DNA from: Gibbula magus
Lineage: Eukaryota; Mollusca; Gastropoda; Trochida; Trochidae
Length of the DNA stretch: 64,000 bases
NCBI GenBank assembly: GCA_936450465.1
Contig: OW388302.1
Span: forward strand, 20,094,334-20,158,333
Direction: 5' to 3'
Part shown: positions 44,395 to 56,911 of the stretch, one piece after another
Layout of the letters: every line of letters starts with the position of its first letter
Position numbering within the stretch: the stretch's first letter is position 1
Notes under the pieces: model-generated
Seen by the model: only the letters and a program-made list of their open reading frames with translations
Database searches by the model: none
What the model was told of the DNA's origin: nothing
Program-made: the position numbers and the translations under genes

Positions 44395-45344
44395 CATATA
44401 CCTTCGCGAGGTGACGTATGTTCTAGCCAATCAAATAGTTTTCTAGCCCTGCTGGCGATAAAATGTAGCCAATCACAGAGCTTTTCAAAATGCAGTTGGC
44501 TTTGGCACTTCCGCAAAATGGCGACTTCCTCAGATAAGCGAGATGAAATCATGAGTTTTTTTCTCGTCAAATTGTCTTGGACGCAGACTATTGAATGGGA
44601 CACGCAGTTCATTGAGGAAGGTAGGGTAAACGTCTGACTCGGTTTTGAGAGATCGTTATGATTTCCGCAGTGATAAACAACAAAGAACGCAGGCGGAAGT
44701 GATGAATGAATGAATGAATGTCTTTATTTCCTCCAGGGATAATCGAAGAATACATAAACATTAATCAATTACACATACATTTACAAATGAACTTTACAAG
44801 ATACATTCTTTACAATATTGACAACAATGATACTTCAGAAATGATTCCTCAGATAATTCTTCAAAGAATAAATATTTTTAGAAACTTGAAGCACAATGGT
44901 TTGCCATGGTGTTGCATCGAGCCCGGGAAGGTCTAAGTATGCACCACAAAATAGTGAAAGGGCATCTTCATCATTTGAGAGTTCAATGTGCACATATAAA
45001 TCTATATTAAGTTCTTCAAGTAAAGTTCATATTAAAGATTCACAGTGTAAAACTATATGGGAGTCGTGATCAAAGCAGTGCTTATTACAGAGTATACATT
45101 CCTTAAAACATTTTGCTTTTCAACTGAGTTGTACATTTAGTTGAATCTTGGCTTTATATTCTGGGTAAAGGTCTATAAGAATGATAGTATGTGCATACAC
45201 AAACGTTGATGAATTCTTGCATATCTCGATATATTTTCTTATAGAGTTAAAATTTCCAAAAGTTCGCTGTGATTGGCTAAATCGCCAGCAGGGCGAGAGA
45301 ACTATTTGATTGGCTGGAACATACGCCACCTCGTGAAGGTATAT
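44395..45344. mobile_element. TIR-bounded element across the B/C junction
   Basis: Left repeat 44395-44485, right repeat 45261-45344. Same content as at 19530-20480, including the 39-codon frame (44518-44637). Confidence 0.45.
44703..45255 (-). pseudogene. LINE C-terminal zinc-knuckle fragment (copy C)
   Basis: Same as copy B, including the (ATTC)n tail at 44703-44720. Confidence 0.6.
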
Positions 45345-45379
45345 GTGTGTCATTGTGTATTAAAATGTGCTACGGACAT

Positions 45380-45840
45380 AGTTCTAAAAGCGAGGCACCA
45401 GAAGTTAGCAGCGGATTAGTTATTCAGATTCATTTTGAAAAACTAATAAATGAACCAGCAGCGGATTCGCGGATTGGTTAATCAAATCTTCATCTACAAT
45501 GGATTAATTATTTGAAGGACATTGAAAAGTGGCATACATAAGAAGGGTATATGAAATTTGAATAACGAATCCGCGAATCCGCTGCTAGTTCAGTTATTAG
45601 TTATTCGAGTAATGAATGACGGTTGATTATAGAAACAGCGAATCCGCTACTGTTTCAGTTATTACATATGCTGTCCAAAAGAAAGTTGACAACGTCTTAA
45701 AAAAACTAAGACATTCAGGATAAAAGGAACTGTTTATTTCACAAGAACAATAATTTTTCTTCAAACCTTGTTAAAGAATCCGCTGCTGTTTCAGTTAATC
45801 GAATCCGCGAATCCGCTACTGGTTTAGTTATTAGTTATTC
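45380..45840. repeat. AATCCGC-motif repeat cluster (copy C)
   Basis: As in B, but about 50 bp containing one block are deleted after TTATTACATA near 45668. Confidence 0.7.
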
Positions 45841-45845
45841 CAATA

Positions 45846-46612
45846 ATGAATGAAGGGATGATGAAGGATGCACCAAAGTTAGAACAATCAGAGCAATCTA
45901 AAGTCATCAAGTTCACAGACAAGCATGTGTCATGTCAAGTCCCTACGGAATCTCAGCCATTCCTACGAGAGTTGGCTCTCCAGACTCGCCATCATACCAA
46001 AACATGCACTAAACGTAACACATCATGTCGGTTCAACTATCCTCAGCCCCCTTGTAGAGAAACCATTGTTGCTGGGTGTGAAAGAAGAAAAGAAAAAAGT
46101 CAAATGGCACTGCAGATGAAACCGATAAGACAGTCAAATGGCACTGCAGATGAAACCGAAAAGACACATTCAAATGGCACTGCAGATAAAATCGAACAAC
46201 AAAATCAGATCCCTAGACTCAGACCTTGGAAAGAAGTGATTGCAGCTGTGAAATATTCACTACAGAACCCAAATGTCCCTGAATCTATATCTCTAGCTAT
46301 CCTCTGACAATACGTTGAGTGACTGAGGAGGAATATGTGTCTGCTCTGAAAACTTCCAAGAACTCTCCTGGTATTATATATGCCAGAAATCCAGTAGATG
46401 TCAATAACTACAAGCCTGTAGTTCTTCAAGCCTGGCAAGCCAATATGGACTTACAGTATGTGACCAACACCTATGCATGTGTTGCATATGTAGCATCATA
46501 TGTTGCTGTTCAAACAAAAGGGATAACCGAGCTCGTCCTCGCTGAAAAAGAAGGGCCCAAGCATCGAGGCACCTTGGAAAAGGTTTATTTTCAAAAAGCC
46601 ACCAAACATTGA
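45846..46612 (+). pseudogene. Helitron/PIF1-type replicator fragment (copy C)
   Basis: Frames 45846-46307 and 46319-46612, the same break between them, and the same residue (Cys) after QPP as in A. Confidence 0.55.
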
Positions 46613-48524
46613 ATCAAAAGGTACTATTCTCACTCAACATCAAAGGAAGCATTTAAAGAGCACCTGTGGGTGGATTCTGCTTGTAATGGACTTGCCCTTG
46701 AAGTAAGTATGGACGACAAGGCCTATCTGCACACTGGAACATCTAACAGCCTAAGATTTTGCAAACATCATGCAGCACAGAAGCACGTCAAATTCCAGTT
46801 CACGAGTTTAGTGAACCTCAACTTCATATCACTCCTTCAGCCTTTAGAATTATGACTCGCGTTGTGGAAAAGGTTGAAGACAAAGAAGTCCTTGTTATGG
46901 ATGAAGACCACACATGTTTCGTTTCCCGACCAAAGGCATATGTTGGTAGTTCTGGAAGTGTGTTGGCATCTGACCTTCTTAAACTTTGTTGTGAAAATCC
47001 GGACATTTTTTAAATACATAATCCTGATACATAATCTCTGTTCTGGGTTATCCTGCTTGTGTAAGGAAATTGCTAGAGTATCCCTAAGTACACATTATTT
47101 TGGTGACACAACTGAACATGATGATGTGATGTGTGTGATGGTGGACACAGATGTTTGTTCCAAGATTATGAACAGGAAAGGATAAGTTATTTGCAGTATC
47201 ATCTTGATGAGGCGTACACTGCATGGGAAGTAACAGAAAAAGATAATGTGTTGAATGATGCAACATTAGTATTTGTCACAGAGGTCCAAGAATACTTGAA
47301 AGAACTTAGTGACGTGGCAAAGTCTACTCAGAATGATTTAGTAGCAAGAATCTGTGGTGATGAACTTTGGGAATCAATTTTGAACCTTTTGAGGGTATGT
47401 AAGAAAATGAAACACAAATTACGGGGCCTGCCGCCAGTGAAACCAAGGATACTATCACTAACTGATGCAGGTCCGGGAGTTGGTGTTAGTAATCATGAAG
47501 TGCAGATCAGGAGTGCAGAGGTGGCAAGGTTTTTAAACTTGAATTGGGAAACAAGAGTTCAGAGGGCAACTGATGACCATTGTGAAACTGAAAGAAGTAA
47601 TGTAGCGCCTGGAGATGCACTAGTAGATGGTGACCCACTGCCTGTCCCATCACTTGATCCATTTGCTGGATTGAGGAGACTGAAAGTTTAGATGAAGCTG
47701 AAGTTTGTTCCCTTAAACAAACACTCATGCAAAATGCAGCTTGGCAACTGGCCAGAGATGTTGCATTTCGTATAGATGATGCTCCAGGACCACATGGGTA
47801 CATGTCTGCTTTGACGACAGACAGGGCAGAAGAGTCTTTTTTCTGGAATAAATGTTATTTGCTGAAATACATAAACACTCCACAAACCAAGAAAAGTCAA
47901 GTTCCTGGACATACATACTTCAACAAGATTGAACATCAGACAAAGGTGAACTTTATTTGGAATACATGTACATTAAAGTTTTATGCCAGGAAAGGAAAGG
48001 AAACCTTTGTGCATTTTGTAGTGAATCACAATGGGTAGGACCTAAAATCTCTGAATGTTCTCGCCCTTATCCAGATGAAACAAGACTGCCTGAATTTCAT
48101 TACAGGCCATACTTAGACACCCCATTTATCATGAATGGTGGGTCACGCCCTGTGGATGACATGCAGCCAAGGGTCCAACTTAAAATAGCATACCAGGAAG
48201 GATTTATATCATCAAATAACCAGATCCAAGTTAAGGCATTCTCAGATAAATACATTGTTACAGAAGACATGATTGTCGCATATCTGAGACATGTTGAACT
48301 TATTGAAATTTTAAAAAATGAAAAAAGAAATGACTGAAAAAAGGAACACATCTAAGGCAATGAAGTATTCACAATATGACTGGGATTCTCTTTTCAGAGA
48401 AAATAAACTATCCAGTCTGAAGATCTATGACTAGGACAAGTACATTAATGAACATCAATTATCAACGACAAAAACAAATCTCAAAAAGAGTGATAAAGTT
48501 GCTCATGTGCAGTCATGATCTTTC
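46613..48524 (+). pseudogene. Decayed D-x-GPGVGVSN family gene (copy C)
   Basis: This copy keeps the most family-like signature, LTDAGPGVGVSNHEVQIRSA, in the 186-codon frame 47131-47691. The 46759-47013 piece is open as in A. Other frameshifts are shared. Confidence 0.5.
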
Positions 48525-48604
48525 AGAAAGAAGCAGAAGCAGAAGCAAGCACTGAATATTCTGACTCCGAATCTGGTAGTGGAGAAGATGTTACTTCAAA
48601 GATG

Positions 48605-48652
48605 CCCCCCCCCCCCCACACACCCTGTAATAAATGACCAGTCCCTTAGTCT

Positions 48653-48685
<33 letters not shown>
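48605..48685. repeat. Paired C-tract and G-tract (copy C)
   Basis: 13 C (48605-48617) and 31 G (48655-48685). Confidence 0.9.
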
Positions 48686-48686
<1 letters not shown>

Positions 48687-48718
48687 CAATGAAACTATTC
48701 AGTTTGCAAGTCTATCAA

Positions 48719-50857
48719 GAAAAGTAGTTTGCCAACATTTCTTCAATTTTCTTTTCAATCCACCTTTCACTCTTTTCTTCATCTTCGAAGTCCTCCTTTT
48801 AGGCTTTCAGCGTTTGTTCCCATATGTATTTAAAACCTTTTACCTCTGTGTCATTATTTAGTGTAGGGATTGTTGCTTCTGAATGCACTTTATCCTCCTC
48901 AGTGTTCGGAGATATAATCATCTTAGCTAGCTTCTGTAGAGGTTCGCCTCCATTCTCTGGGCACCAGGTTCTCACATGATGTTGACAGTCATGGTTGTAG
49001 TCAAACAGAAGACCACACTCATCACAGGATTTCATTTTTTCTCTTTGAGTGCCTGGGGTCAACTGATGAGGTGCTTCAATTTGCTCCTCTTTTATAGATA
49101 TGCTCCTGATCTCATACAAGCTTGATTCTAGGGACGGATTTGGTCTCATTCTGTAATTCAAGGGGATGTATTTGTTAGTATATTAGGCTGTAATCTCTCT
49201 GTTCCAAGAGTGATTGGTCGTAGGTCAATCATGAGATAATTTGTACAGCAGTTTCATACACTGACATGAATCTATCTACATTGTTGGGGTAAAAAACAGG
49301 AAATAGTTTGACTTGCAACTGCACCACATGAGAGTTGAATAAGGTCATTCAATGAGAATTCAGAGCTATGTCACGTGACTCTTTCCCTCGTGGAAATGGT
49401 TAGGAAACAGAAGAAAGATAACAACCATATTGTTATTTCTGGCATCAAAGTAAGAATCCTCTAGTATGTTGTAGGAAATTCCTTTCACAAACTTTACATG
49501 AGGTAACTGTTCACTGATCGTCTGGTAGAGGGGCTGCCATTCTTTGTAACACCAGACAATGTTATTTGGCGTTGTCTGTATACAACCCTGCATGAGAAGA
49601 TTGTATAAGAATTTGCCACTCGAACTTGGTCCAACCACAATAGAATTAGAGGGAAGGATAAATTTGAACTGCTCTCTGCCGTTTTGTTGTTGTTGGTAGT
49701 GGTGCTGGTTGTGGTGGTCTCTTATAATCACCGTGTTTGATATCCATGTGATATTTTAAACTATCAGGCCAGGAGTATGTCTTAGAACACACTGGATAGG
49801 AGTACATGTTGTCCGTTCAACAGTCTGCCTACAAATGAGAACTGTATGACAATCTCTATGTTTATATATCCTGGCGGTCCTGCTCTGGAATCCAACTGTT
49901 GAATTTCTGAGGATATCCCATCCTTATGACAAACACCTCTTTTCTACCTCCTCTCTTTCTCTATTTCAAAACTTTCTCTACTCGCCACATGGTATCATCA
50001 GGGGTTATCAACTGGCTGAAGGTCTTTTGTGTAAAAGCCACTGCATGTCCTTGACTTTATAGACGTGTATTCCATCTCTATAGTAACATCTACTGACAAT
50101 GAATATTTCCTCTGTCCATTTTTCCTGATAGTCACGTTGGAAAACATACCTTGAATGTGAGAGTCTCACCTGATCCCCTACTTTAAATTTAAAGGCTTTC
50201 CTCCTGATTTTGTTCATCTTCTCTGTCTTGGCTTTGAGCGGATTGATCAGTGGATCAATGTACTGTTCTTTCCAAACAAAAGCCTCATTGTTTGCATCAG
50301 TCTCTGTACATGTGCGTCCATTCAGTGATCTGTGAGGTCTGTGGTTGTAGTCCATCAACAGATCTTGTAAAACATCCAGATAATGACAGGTTTGTTTATA
50401 AGTAAAATATCTATACATATGGGTTTTAAGTGTCCGCATTGCCCTCTATGCATAAGAAGCGTTGGTTTCATTCTGTAGGAATCGTGTAAATACATTGATA
50501 GCTATCAGTAGGTATTTAAAACCTTCATTTTCTTTACTGATATTAGAGACGTGTGCCAAGTCTACATCCCAGACCACTAGAGACGACCCTGTTCCTCTTG
50601 AACTTGTACCTAAGAGGCCGTTGCAGTGAATAATCATCTAGTGATGTCAGCCGCTTCTTGATTCGATGTAAATCAAATTTGCCTTCCTTGCAAAATATGG
50701 TATAATTTAGATGAGCCTGAAAAGGAGGAGGGATGTTTTGGGTTAAAATAAATGCTGGACAAATACTCCCTCCATCCTTCGGCGAGCATGGTTGGGCTAC
50801 AAGTGAATAGACATCAAACCTAACACAGCTTTTTAAGCATGTCTGTGACCCATTCAA
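48719..50857 (-). pseudogene. Polinton/Maverick remnants (copy C)
   Basis: Integrase 50857-50446 and 50439-50008, chromodomain-like stretch near 49860-49980, ATPase 49731-49366, ATPase C-terminal piece near 49250-49330, C2H2 protein 49161-48799 with the zinc finger retained. It shares the roughly 320-bp loss at the C2H2 tail with B, but keeps the finger block lost in B. The integrase and ATPase defects are the same as in A. Confidence 0.65.
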
Positions 50858-51255
50858 TAAAGTTTATTTACACTGGACTTAACATGACCATGTGTGTAAG
50901 CTAGTTGACACAAAGATCTCGCTATGCTTTGAATAACTGTTACTCTCACTTAGCTCATTTCGCAAAGGAAGTGGACCATTTCCTAAAAAAATTTACGCGA
51001 ATTAAAGGGAATAAAATGGGTAATAAAGAAATTATTACACTAAAAAATATGCCATATGACTTTTATGAAACTCGCTCGCAGTGCTGCAGCCAGGATTTCA
51101 TTGAAAGGGGCCAACTGGCCCCCAACTTTTCAAAATGTGGGCCAATGAGATATGTTCCTAAAACTAGGTCTACCTAGTCATGAGGCTAGGTGGCGCTGTC
51201 CTAATGGTGACATGCTAAATTGTACGCTCTCGCTCAGCCCACACAAAACAGCGAA
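50858..51255. other. Spacer between Polinton remnant and LINE (copy C)
   Basis: Equivalent to 6438-6835, with no recognised gene. Confidence 0.4.
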
Positions 51256-54200
51256 ATGTCCAGCCAAAAAAGGGGGAATAAAGGTAAACATGTATCAGGA
51301 CATCAGGACGGTAACACATACGGAGATAAATCAGAGGATATCGTGGCTTCCCAGGCCTTCCATGAAGCAGAAAGTCCACCCGACAAGGTGAGAACGCCAC
51401 CGGGTGACCGATGACAAGGCAGACCTTAAACATTTTATAGTTGAAGCTCTGAAGAAACAAACCTCTGAGATAACAAGTAAGATCGACATTGTGAATTCTG
51501 AAATAACGGAATTGCAAGAGAAAACCTCCGATATTTTAGCTTCCGTACAACACAACGCCGAACAGATAGAGCTTAACACAGGTGAGATAGAGAGAATGAA
51601 GAAGGAGATTAGAGAAATAAAAACAGAATTCTTAAAGCGTGCACAGACTACCAAGTAAGAGCACCGATCCCCGCAAAGTTTCGAGCAGATATGCCTAAAC
51701 CGATTGTGGTAAAATTTGTGAGATTTGAAGATCGGCTGAAAGTGTTTAATGCATCTTTCAAAAGATGGGCTTCCCTTAAAGAGAACCTAGAAGACAAAAG
51801 ATTTACCCTTACAAGCCTCTATGGACCAAATGATGATGATCCAATTTTTTATATAAAACTTTTTGAAAATATTTCTAACTTTGAAAATGAATCTTTAGCT
51901 GTTGTTGGAGATTGGAGTTTGGTGATTGATCCTTCCTTTGATTTGGAAAACTACAAAAACATTAACAATCCTCAAGCCAGAGATATTGTCTTAGACAAAA
52001 TGGAATCCCTTGACCTTATTGACATCTGGAGAGAATTAAATCCTGACTTAAAAAATTATACATGGTGGAGAAGAAAACTAGACAACAAGCAAGACTGGAT
52101 TTTTAAAAAAAATTCACAAGACCTAGTAAATATTTCACTTGACTCAGATATCCTTCCTGGTTATAAAACAGACCACTCAGCTATTAGCTTTTCTTTTTCC
52201 AACTCCATTAATCAAGGGAGAGGTAGGGGTTATTGGAAATTCAATACTTTCTTACTTTTACATCCTTAATATCCTGACTTAGTTAGATCAATATTGAGAG
52301 ATACAATTTAAGAATACTCAGATACTGAAACTAATGTTGAGGATAATCTTGAGTATGCTGATGTTAAACTGAAAATCGATGATAGCCTATTCTTGGAAAC
52401 ATTCCTCATGAAAGTCAGAGGAAAGTCAATTTCTTTTTCATCATTTCTTAAAAAAGAAAGAAAAGATAAGACAAATGAAATAGAAACCAAAATTAAGGAT
52501 TGTGAAGACAATATAAGGAAAGACTTTCAAAATATTGATGAAACCCTAATATCTGATTTAACAAAATTGAAAATGGAATTACAACAGATAAAAGAAGAAG
52601 AGACAAGAGGTATTCAACTCAGAAATACGATGTTATGGTATGAAGAAGGAGAAAAACCAACAAAATATTGTTGTCACTTAGAAAATAGGAATTATATCAG
52701 CAAATCAAAAAATATAATTATTACAGATAAAAATGAGGAAATTACTGACTGTAAATCTATCTTAGATGAAATTAAAGAATTTTATTTTAAAAAACCTTTA
52801 TGCTTCAAATAAGCAGTGTGAAAATGATGATAAATTGAACAATGTTTTAACTCCAACCTTGAGTGACCAACTGAGAGATAAACTTGAAAAAGAGATATAT
52901 TTGAATGAAGTATCAGCTGCAGTAAAACATATGAAGAATAACAAAAGCCCTGGACTTGATGGATTTCCTATTGAATTTCTCAAGTTTTTTTTGGAAAGAA
53001 CTTAAGTTTTGGATTTTTGAATTTATTCAAGATGTTTCTAGAAGCAATAAGATGTCTCTGACTATGAAGAGAGGAGTTATTACTTGTATTCCTAAAGCTA
53101 ATAAAAACAGGACTTTCTTAAAAAACTGGTGACCAATCACTGTATTAAATTCCTTATATAAAATTATTAGTGCATGCATCTCTAACCGGTTAAAAACCAC
53201 CTTAGATTCCTTAATCCATGGTAACCAGACTGGATGTATTCCATGTGAAAATACAAGATTATCATATGATCTTATGTTTGAAACTAAAAAAAGAGATATT
53301 CCAGGTTTGTTCATTTTGATTGACTTTGAAAAAGCTTTTGATACAGTTTCTAAAGATTTCATCAATTCTGTATTATTAAAATTTTGTTTCGGTCCTGAGA
53401 TTATTCGCTGGATTAATCTTCTAACTTATGAAACATCTTCATGCATCATACAGACTGGGCATCTCTCTGAATTCTTCCCTAATGAGCGGGAATGCAGGCA
53501 AGGTGATCCCATATCACCATATCTCTTTCTGTTTGTAGTGGAAATCCTTGGATGTATGATAAGAAATAATGATGACATAAAGGGTATTGTGATTGATGAT
53601 AAAGAATATAAATTGGAACAATATGCTGATGATACTGAATTATTTCTAGGTGGATCCAATGAAAGTTTATATGCTGCTATTGATACCACCAACACATTTT
53701 ACAATATGTCAGGGTTAAAATTAAATATAGATAAGACAATTTGGATTGGCAGGTAGCAGGGATATACCCTGTCAAGATTTAGAAATTGAATGGCAAAGAA
53801 ATGACTTTGAAGTTTTGGGAATTAATTTTACATCTGACTTGAATAACCTATGGGAAATCAATACAAGAAAAAGACTTGAGGAAATTAATATAATACTAGC
53901 AACATGGAGAAAAAGGCATTTGACATTGATAGGGAAAATTACTGTTATTAAAAGTCTAGCTCTTTCAAAATTGGTGCATATTTTCAATAGTTTACCTAAC
54001 CCACCTGATGAATTTATCAGTTCCCTTGAGAGGATATTTTTCAGATTCATTTGGAATGATAAAATGGACAAAATTCAACGAAGTATATTTAAAAAAAGAT
54101 TATAGGGAAGGGGGTTTACGCATGACTGATATAAGATCTTTTGTAAATGCCATGAAATTATCTACTCTTAGAAATTATTTGAGAAAAACAAATGTAAATA

Positions 54201-55365
54201 ATCCATGCAATTTTCCATTAAAAGATATATTAAAATATGGAGCAAACTTCGATAACATTGGTAAAACTGATATTCCATTTTGGAAAGATGTTTTAATGGC
54301 ATGGAAATTATATTGTTTTAGAAATACCAAGGAAGAAGACAACATTAACATGATTTTAGAACAACCATTATGGTTAAATCATAATTTTAAAAACCCATAC
54401 CACGTTATTGGAAGTTGGGCAAGATGTGGAATATTAACAATTAAGGACCTTTGTAATGATAATGGTTTTATGTCTTTTGAGAATCTGAAACTCAAGTTTG
54501 ATGTGAGAGGTACATATGTGGATCTTGGTTATGTTATCTATAATTTACCTGAAGCTTGGAAAATGACTATGCAGCAACAACACAGATACATACATACCAA
54601 TGATCATGTTATTAACTCTTCATAAATAAAAATTATGATTTCCAAAAAAGGCTCAATACTTTTCTATGATATGCTCTTATCTGAAAATGTTAAACCTCAT
54701 ATCTGCCAAAAAAGGGGAAATTTATTTCAGGATACTGACTTTAATTGGCATAAGATTTTTTATATTTGCAGAAGGAATTTGAAAGATATGAAACTTCTAG
54801 ATTTTCAATTCAAATTTGTGCACCGAATTATCTTTACAAAAAGAGAACTTTTGAAAAAGAAACTTGTTGACAATGAAATATGTAGTTTTTGTAATGATGA
54901 AAATAAATCCTTATTTCATGTGTATTGGGAATGTAATGTGACCCAGAGCTTCTGGATGTAACTTCAAAACTGGATTTTTTAACACATACAGCCATTGAAA
55001 TAACAAAAATCATGGTTTGGTTTGGTATCTTAGGCAATAACCCATTGCTACTTCATATTTTATTTTCTGCTAAGAGATACATTTATACATGTTCTTTACA
55101 GAAAATAATTCCAAAAAAAGAATTATTACTTTAAAATTTTGAAAGTCATTTACAGTGTTGAAAAATTCATATCCAGAAGAAGTAATAATCTCGATTTTCT
55201 TTTCAATCAAATGGCATCACTTATTCCCAATATTTAATCCCTAATTTGTTCTAGATGGAATATATTATTCTGTATTGTTTTCCCACAGCTTGATGTTGAA
55301 CTTACTTTTATTTGATATACCCACTGTTTCTCTGTATGATTTCTGTATTGAAAAAATGGGAGCAA
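51256..55365 (+). pseudogene. L1/Tx1-type LINE (copy C)
   Basis: ORF1 remnant 51256-51658, ORF1/endonuclease fusion 51691-52269, linker 52393-52812, RT start 52766-53005, RT core 53274-53756 (LIDFEKAFDTV, QYADDTELFL), thumb 53746-54105, C-terminal pieces 54008-54625 and 54635-54961 with the zinc knuckle. Copy-specific loss of about a dozen bases at NIDK-TIWIG (near 53737) adds a break. It shares the A insertion near 54095 with copy A. Confidence 0.85.
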
Positions 55366-55379
55366 TATTTACTATAAAA

Positions 55380-55752
55380 CACTAAAATATATATAAACTG
55401 TTTGAGAGGCATTCTAGAAGTTGGTGTGATGAAGAAGACAAATATTTATGGATGATCAACTTCTTTATTAACAATAGCGACGTTTCGGTATAGATCCTTA
55501 TACCGTTATCAAGCATATGGAGGAGATGGTGAAACAGCAGGTTATATACAGGATACATGTTGGTATGATAAAGAGATAACAAATACAACAAGATGAGGTA
55601 ACAATGACATAAATGGTTGAACAAGTGAAGTTGTGATAACAAGGAAACCAGAGAGTAGTAAGTTAATAACCAGGGGGCGGATGAGAGGACAAAGGCAGGG
55701 TGAGGGTACCAATTAGTGGTGGAGGTGGAAGCCAGAGTGAGTAGATTGGATT
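55380..55752 (-). mobile_element. Penelope-like terminal repeat (copy C)
   Basis: As in copy B, with the hammerhead-like motif at 55479-55513. Confidence 0.55.
55479..55513 (-). ncRNA. Hammerhead-like motif, degenerate core (copy C)
   Basis: Same stem II and GAAACGTC as in A and B. Confidence 0.3.
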
Positions 55753-55990
55753 AATCATGTGTGGATTAGGCGGTTGTAAGCTGATGGGATGAAATAGCCT
55801 TGATCCCTATTCATAGAGGGCTTATGTCTAACAATATGCACGGCTTCAGCTAAACGCCGGTGAGTGTAGTCATGTTTGTTGTTTGTGAGTGTTTTGACAG
55901 TGTCCCAAAGATGTTGTGTTGTGGAAATTTGGTGATGTGTTCCGAAATGGCTGATTTGTTGTCTCCCTTGGTTGTTGATGTTTTGTGTTC
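55753..55990 (-). pseudogene. Penelope-like GIY-YIG C-terminal end (copy C)
   Basis: Same block as B, ending in SAYNRLIHT and a stop, with the frame break seen in A. Confidence 0.55.
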
Positions 55991-56476
55991 TTCTTCATCA
56001 CACCAACTTCTAGAATGCCTCTCAAACAGTTTATACGTCGTCTACATGGAGACGGGGCAATCCGAACCATCAACACTCTCAGCCGCCTGGAGAAGAAGTA
56101 CATCCAATCCAGCAACCATCTCACCTTCCTGATGAGGTGCCGCGACATGGACATTATCCCGAAGGGCCTCAAACTCTCAACACCTGTCAACTCACCTGCA
56201 GCGAGATCTATCCTCCAGACTGCCTCCAAACTTCTAGTGAAGGAGCGCATCAGACATCACCGGAAAACCAAGGCCATCACCCTCAACAACATCACCGACC
56301 ACCTAGATACCCTCAGCACCACTCTTGACGCCGACACCTTCTCATCCCTCCGTGCTGCTCAGACCAAGTCCAACAACAAATACAACTTTCCTAAACTGAG
56401 AAGACTCATTTATTTTAATCCACGAACTATACAAACACTTATGATATATAAACCGGCAAAATACAACAGTAAGTAA
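55985..56476 (+). pseudogene. Penelope-like N-terminal ORF fragment (copy C)
   Basis: 163 open codons. The reading passes the point where A and B stop (NPRTI instead of NPRT-stop) and ends at YKPAKYNSK. The RT domain is absent. Confidence 0.6.
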
Positions 56477-56478
56477 CA

Positions 56479-56647
56479 TGTTCGACCAAGGCAACATGCG
56501 ATCCAGTGCGACAACTGCGACGAATGGCAACACCGACTTTGTGACACCGGGATTACCTTAGGAACTTACCGTCAGCTAGCCAAAGAACTGATAGAACTGA
56601 CACTATTTATACAAAATGAAGTAAAACAATTACAAACAAACACTTAG
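56479..56647 (+). pseudogene. PHD-like zinc-finger remnant, N-truncated but without the stop (copy C)
   Basis: The first C-x2-C is removed by the unit-C deletion. The rest reads CDNCDEWQHRLCDTGITLGT and runs to TAG 56645 with no internal stop, which shows the ancestral state of the A and B copies. Confidence 0.5.
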
Positions 56648-56688
56648 CAATATCCTAAAACATAATATATTTTAAAAAAATAATCCTC

Positions 56689-56761
56689 CTACGAAAAGAC
56701 CTTCTACGAACCGGTTTCACCTACGAAAAGGTCACGCCTACGAACTGGTTTCACCTACGAA
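56689..56761. repeat. Five-box CTACGAA array (copy C)
   Basis: Boxes at 56689, 56704, 56721, 56738 and 56755, spacings 15, 17, 17, 17. Confidence 0.9.
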
Positions 56762-56911
56762 AAGACCGCTTCCCATTGTAAGACTATAATGCACTCAATC
56801 GCAAAAGAAATGTCACCAACCCCTAAATGTTGCTGTCTGAGAAAGTAGATTTTGCATGTATATGATGGACACATATTCAATAAAGAAGTACTCACAACTT
56901 CATACGTTAGC

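Larger units (their letters stand above)
19916..44780. repeat. Array unit B, with nested LINE insertions
   Basis: Same order as unit A, but about 5 kb longer because of the nested LINEs at 33475-38595 plus a flanking duplication. It has its own deletion of about 330 bp in the Polinton remnant (equivalent to A 4492-4825) and a short insert with a hammerhead core near 40.75-40.92 kb. It keeps the longest open LINE reverse-transcriptase frame of the three copies. Confidence 0.9.
1..56911. repeat. Tandem array of three 20-25 kb units
   Basis: Position 1 reappears at 19916 and 44781, and sequence order is then kept through each copy. The third copy stops matching at 56911, at a point equivalent to 13025 in copy A and 32403 in copy B. 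Copies differ by scattered substitutions and by discrete indels, so they do not look like a simple assembly echo. The unit is built almost wholly from transposable-element fragments. The left end of the array lies outside the window. Confidence 0.95.
44781..56911. repeat. Array unit C, right-truncated
   Basis: Same order as A and B up to 56911, then unrelated sequence. Unit-specific losses include about 50 bp in the AATCCGC cluster (near 45668), about 570 bp between the Penelope-like ORF and the PHD-like remnant (junction near 56478), and a small deletion in the LINE RT (near 53737). It lacks the part of the unit that starts with the RNase H LINE. Confidence 0.9.
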
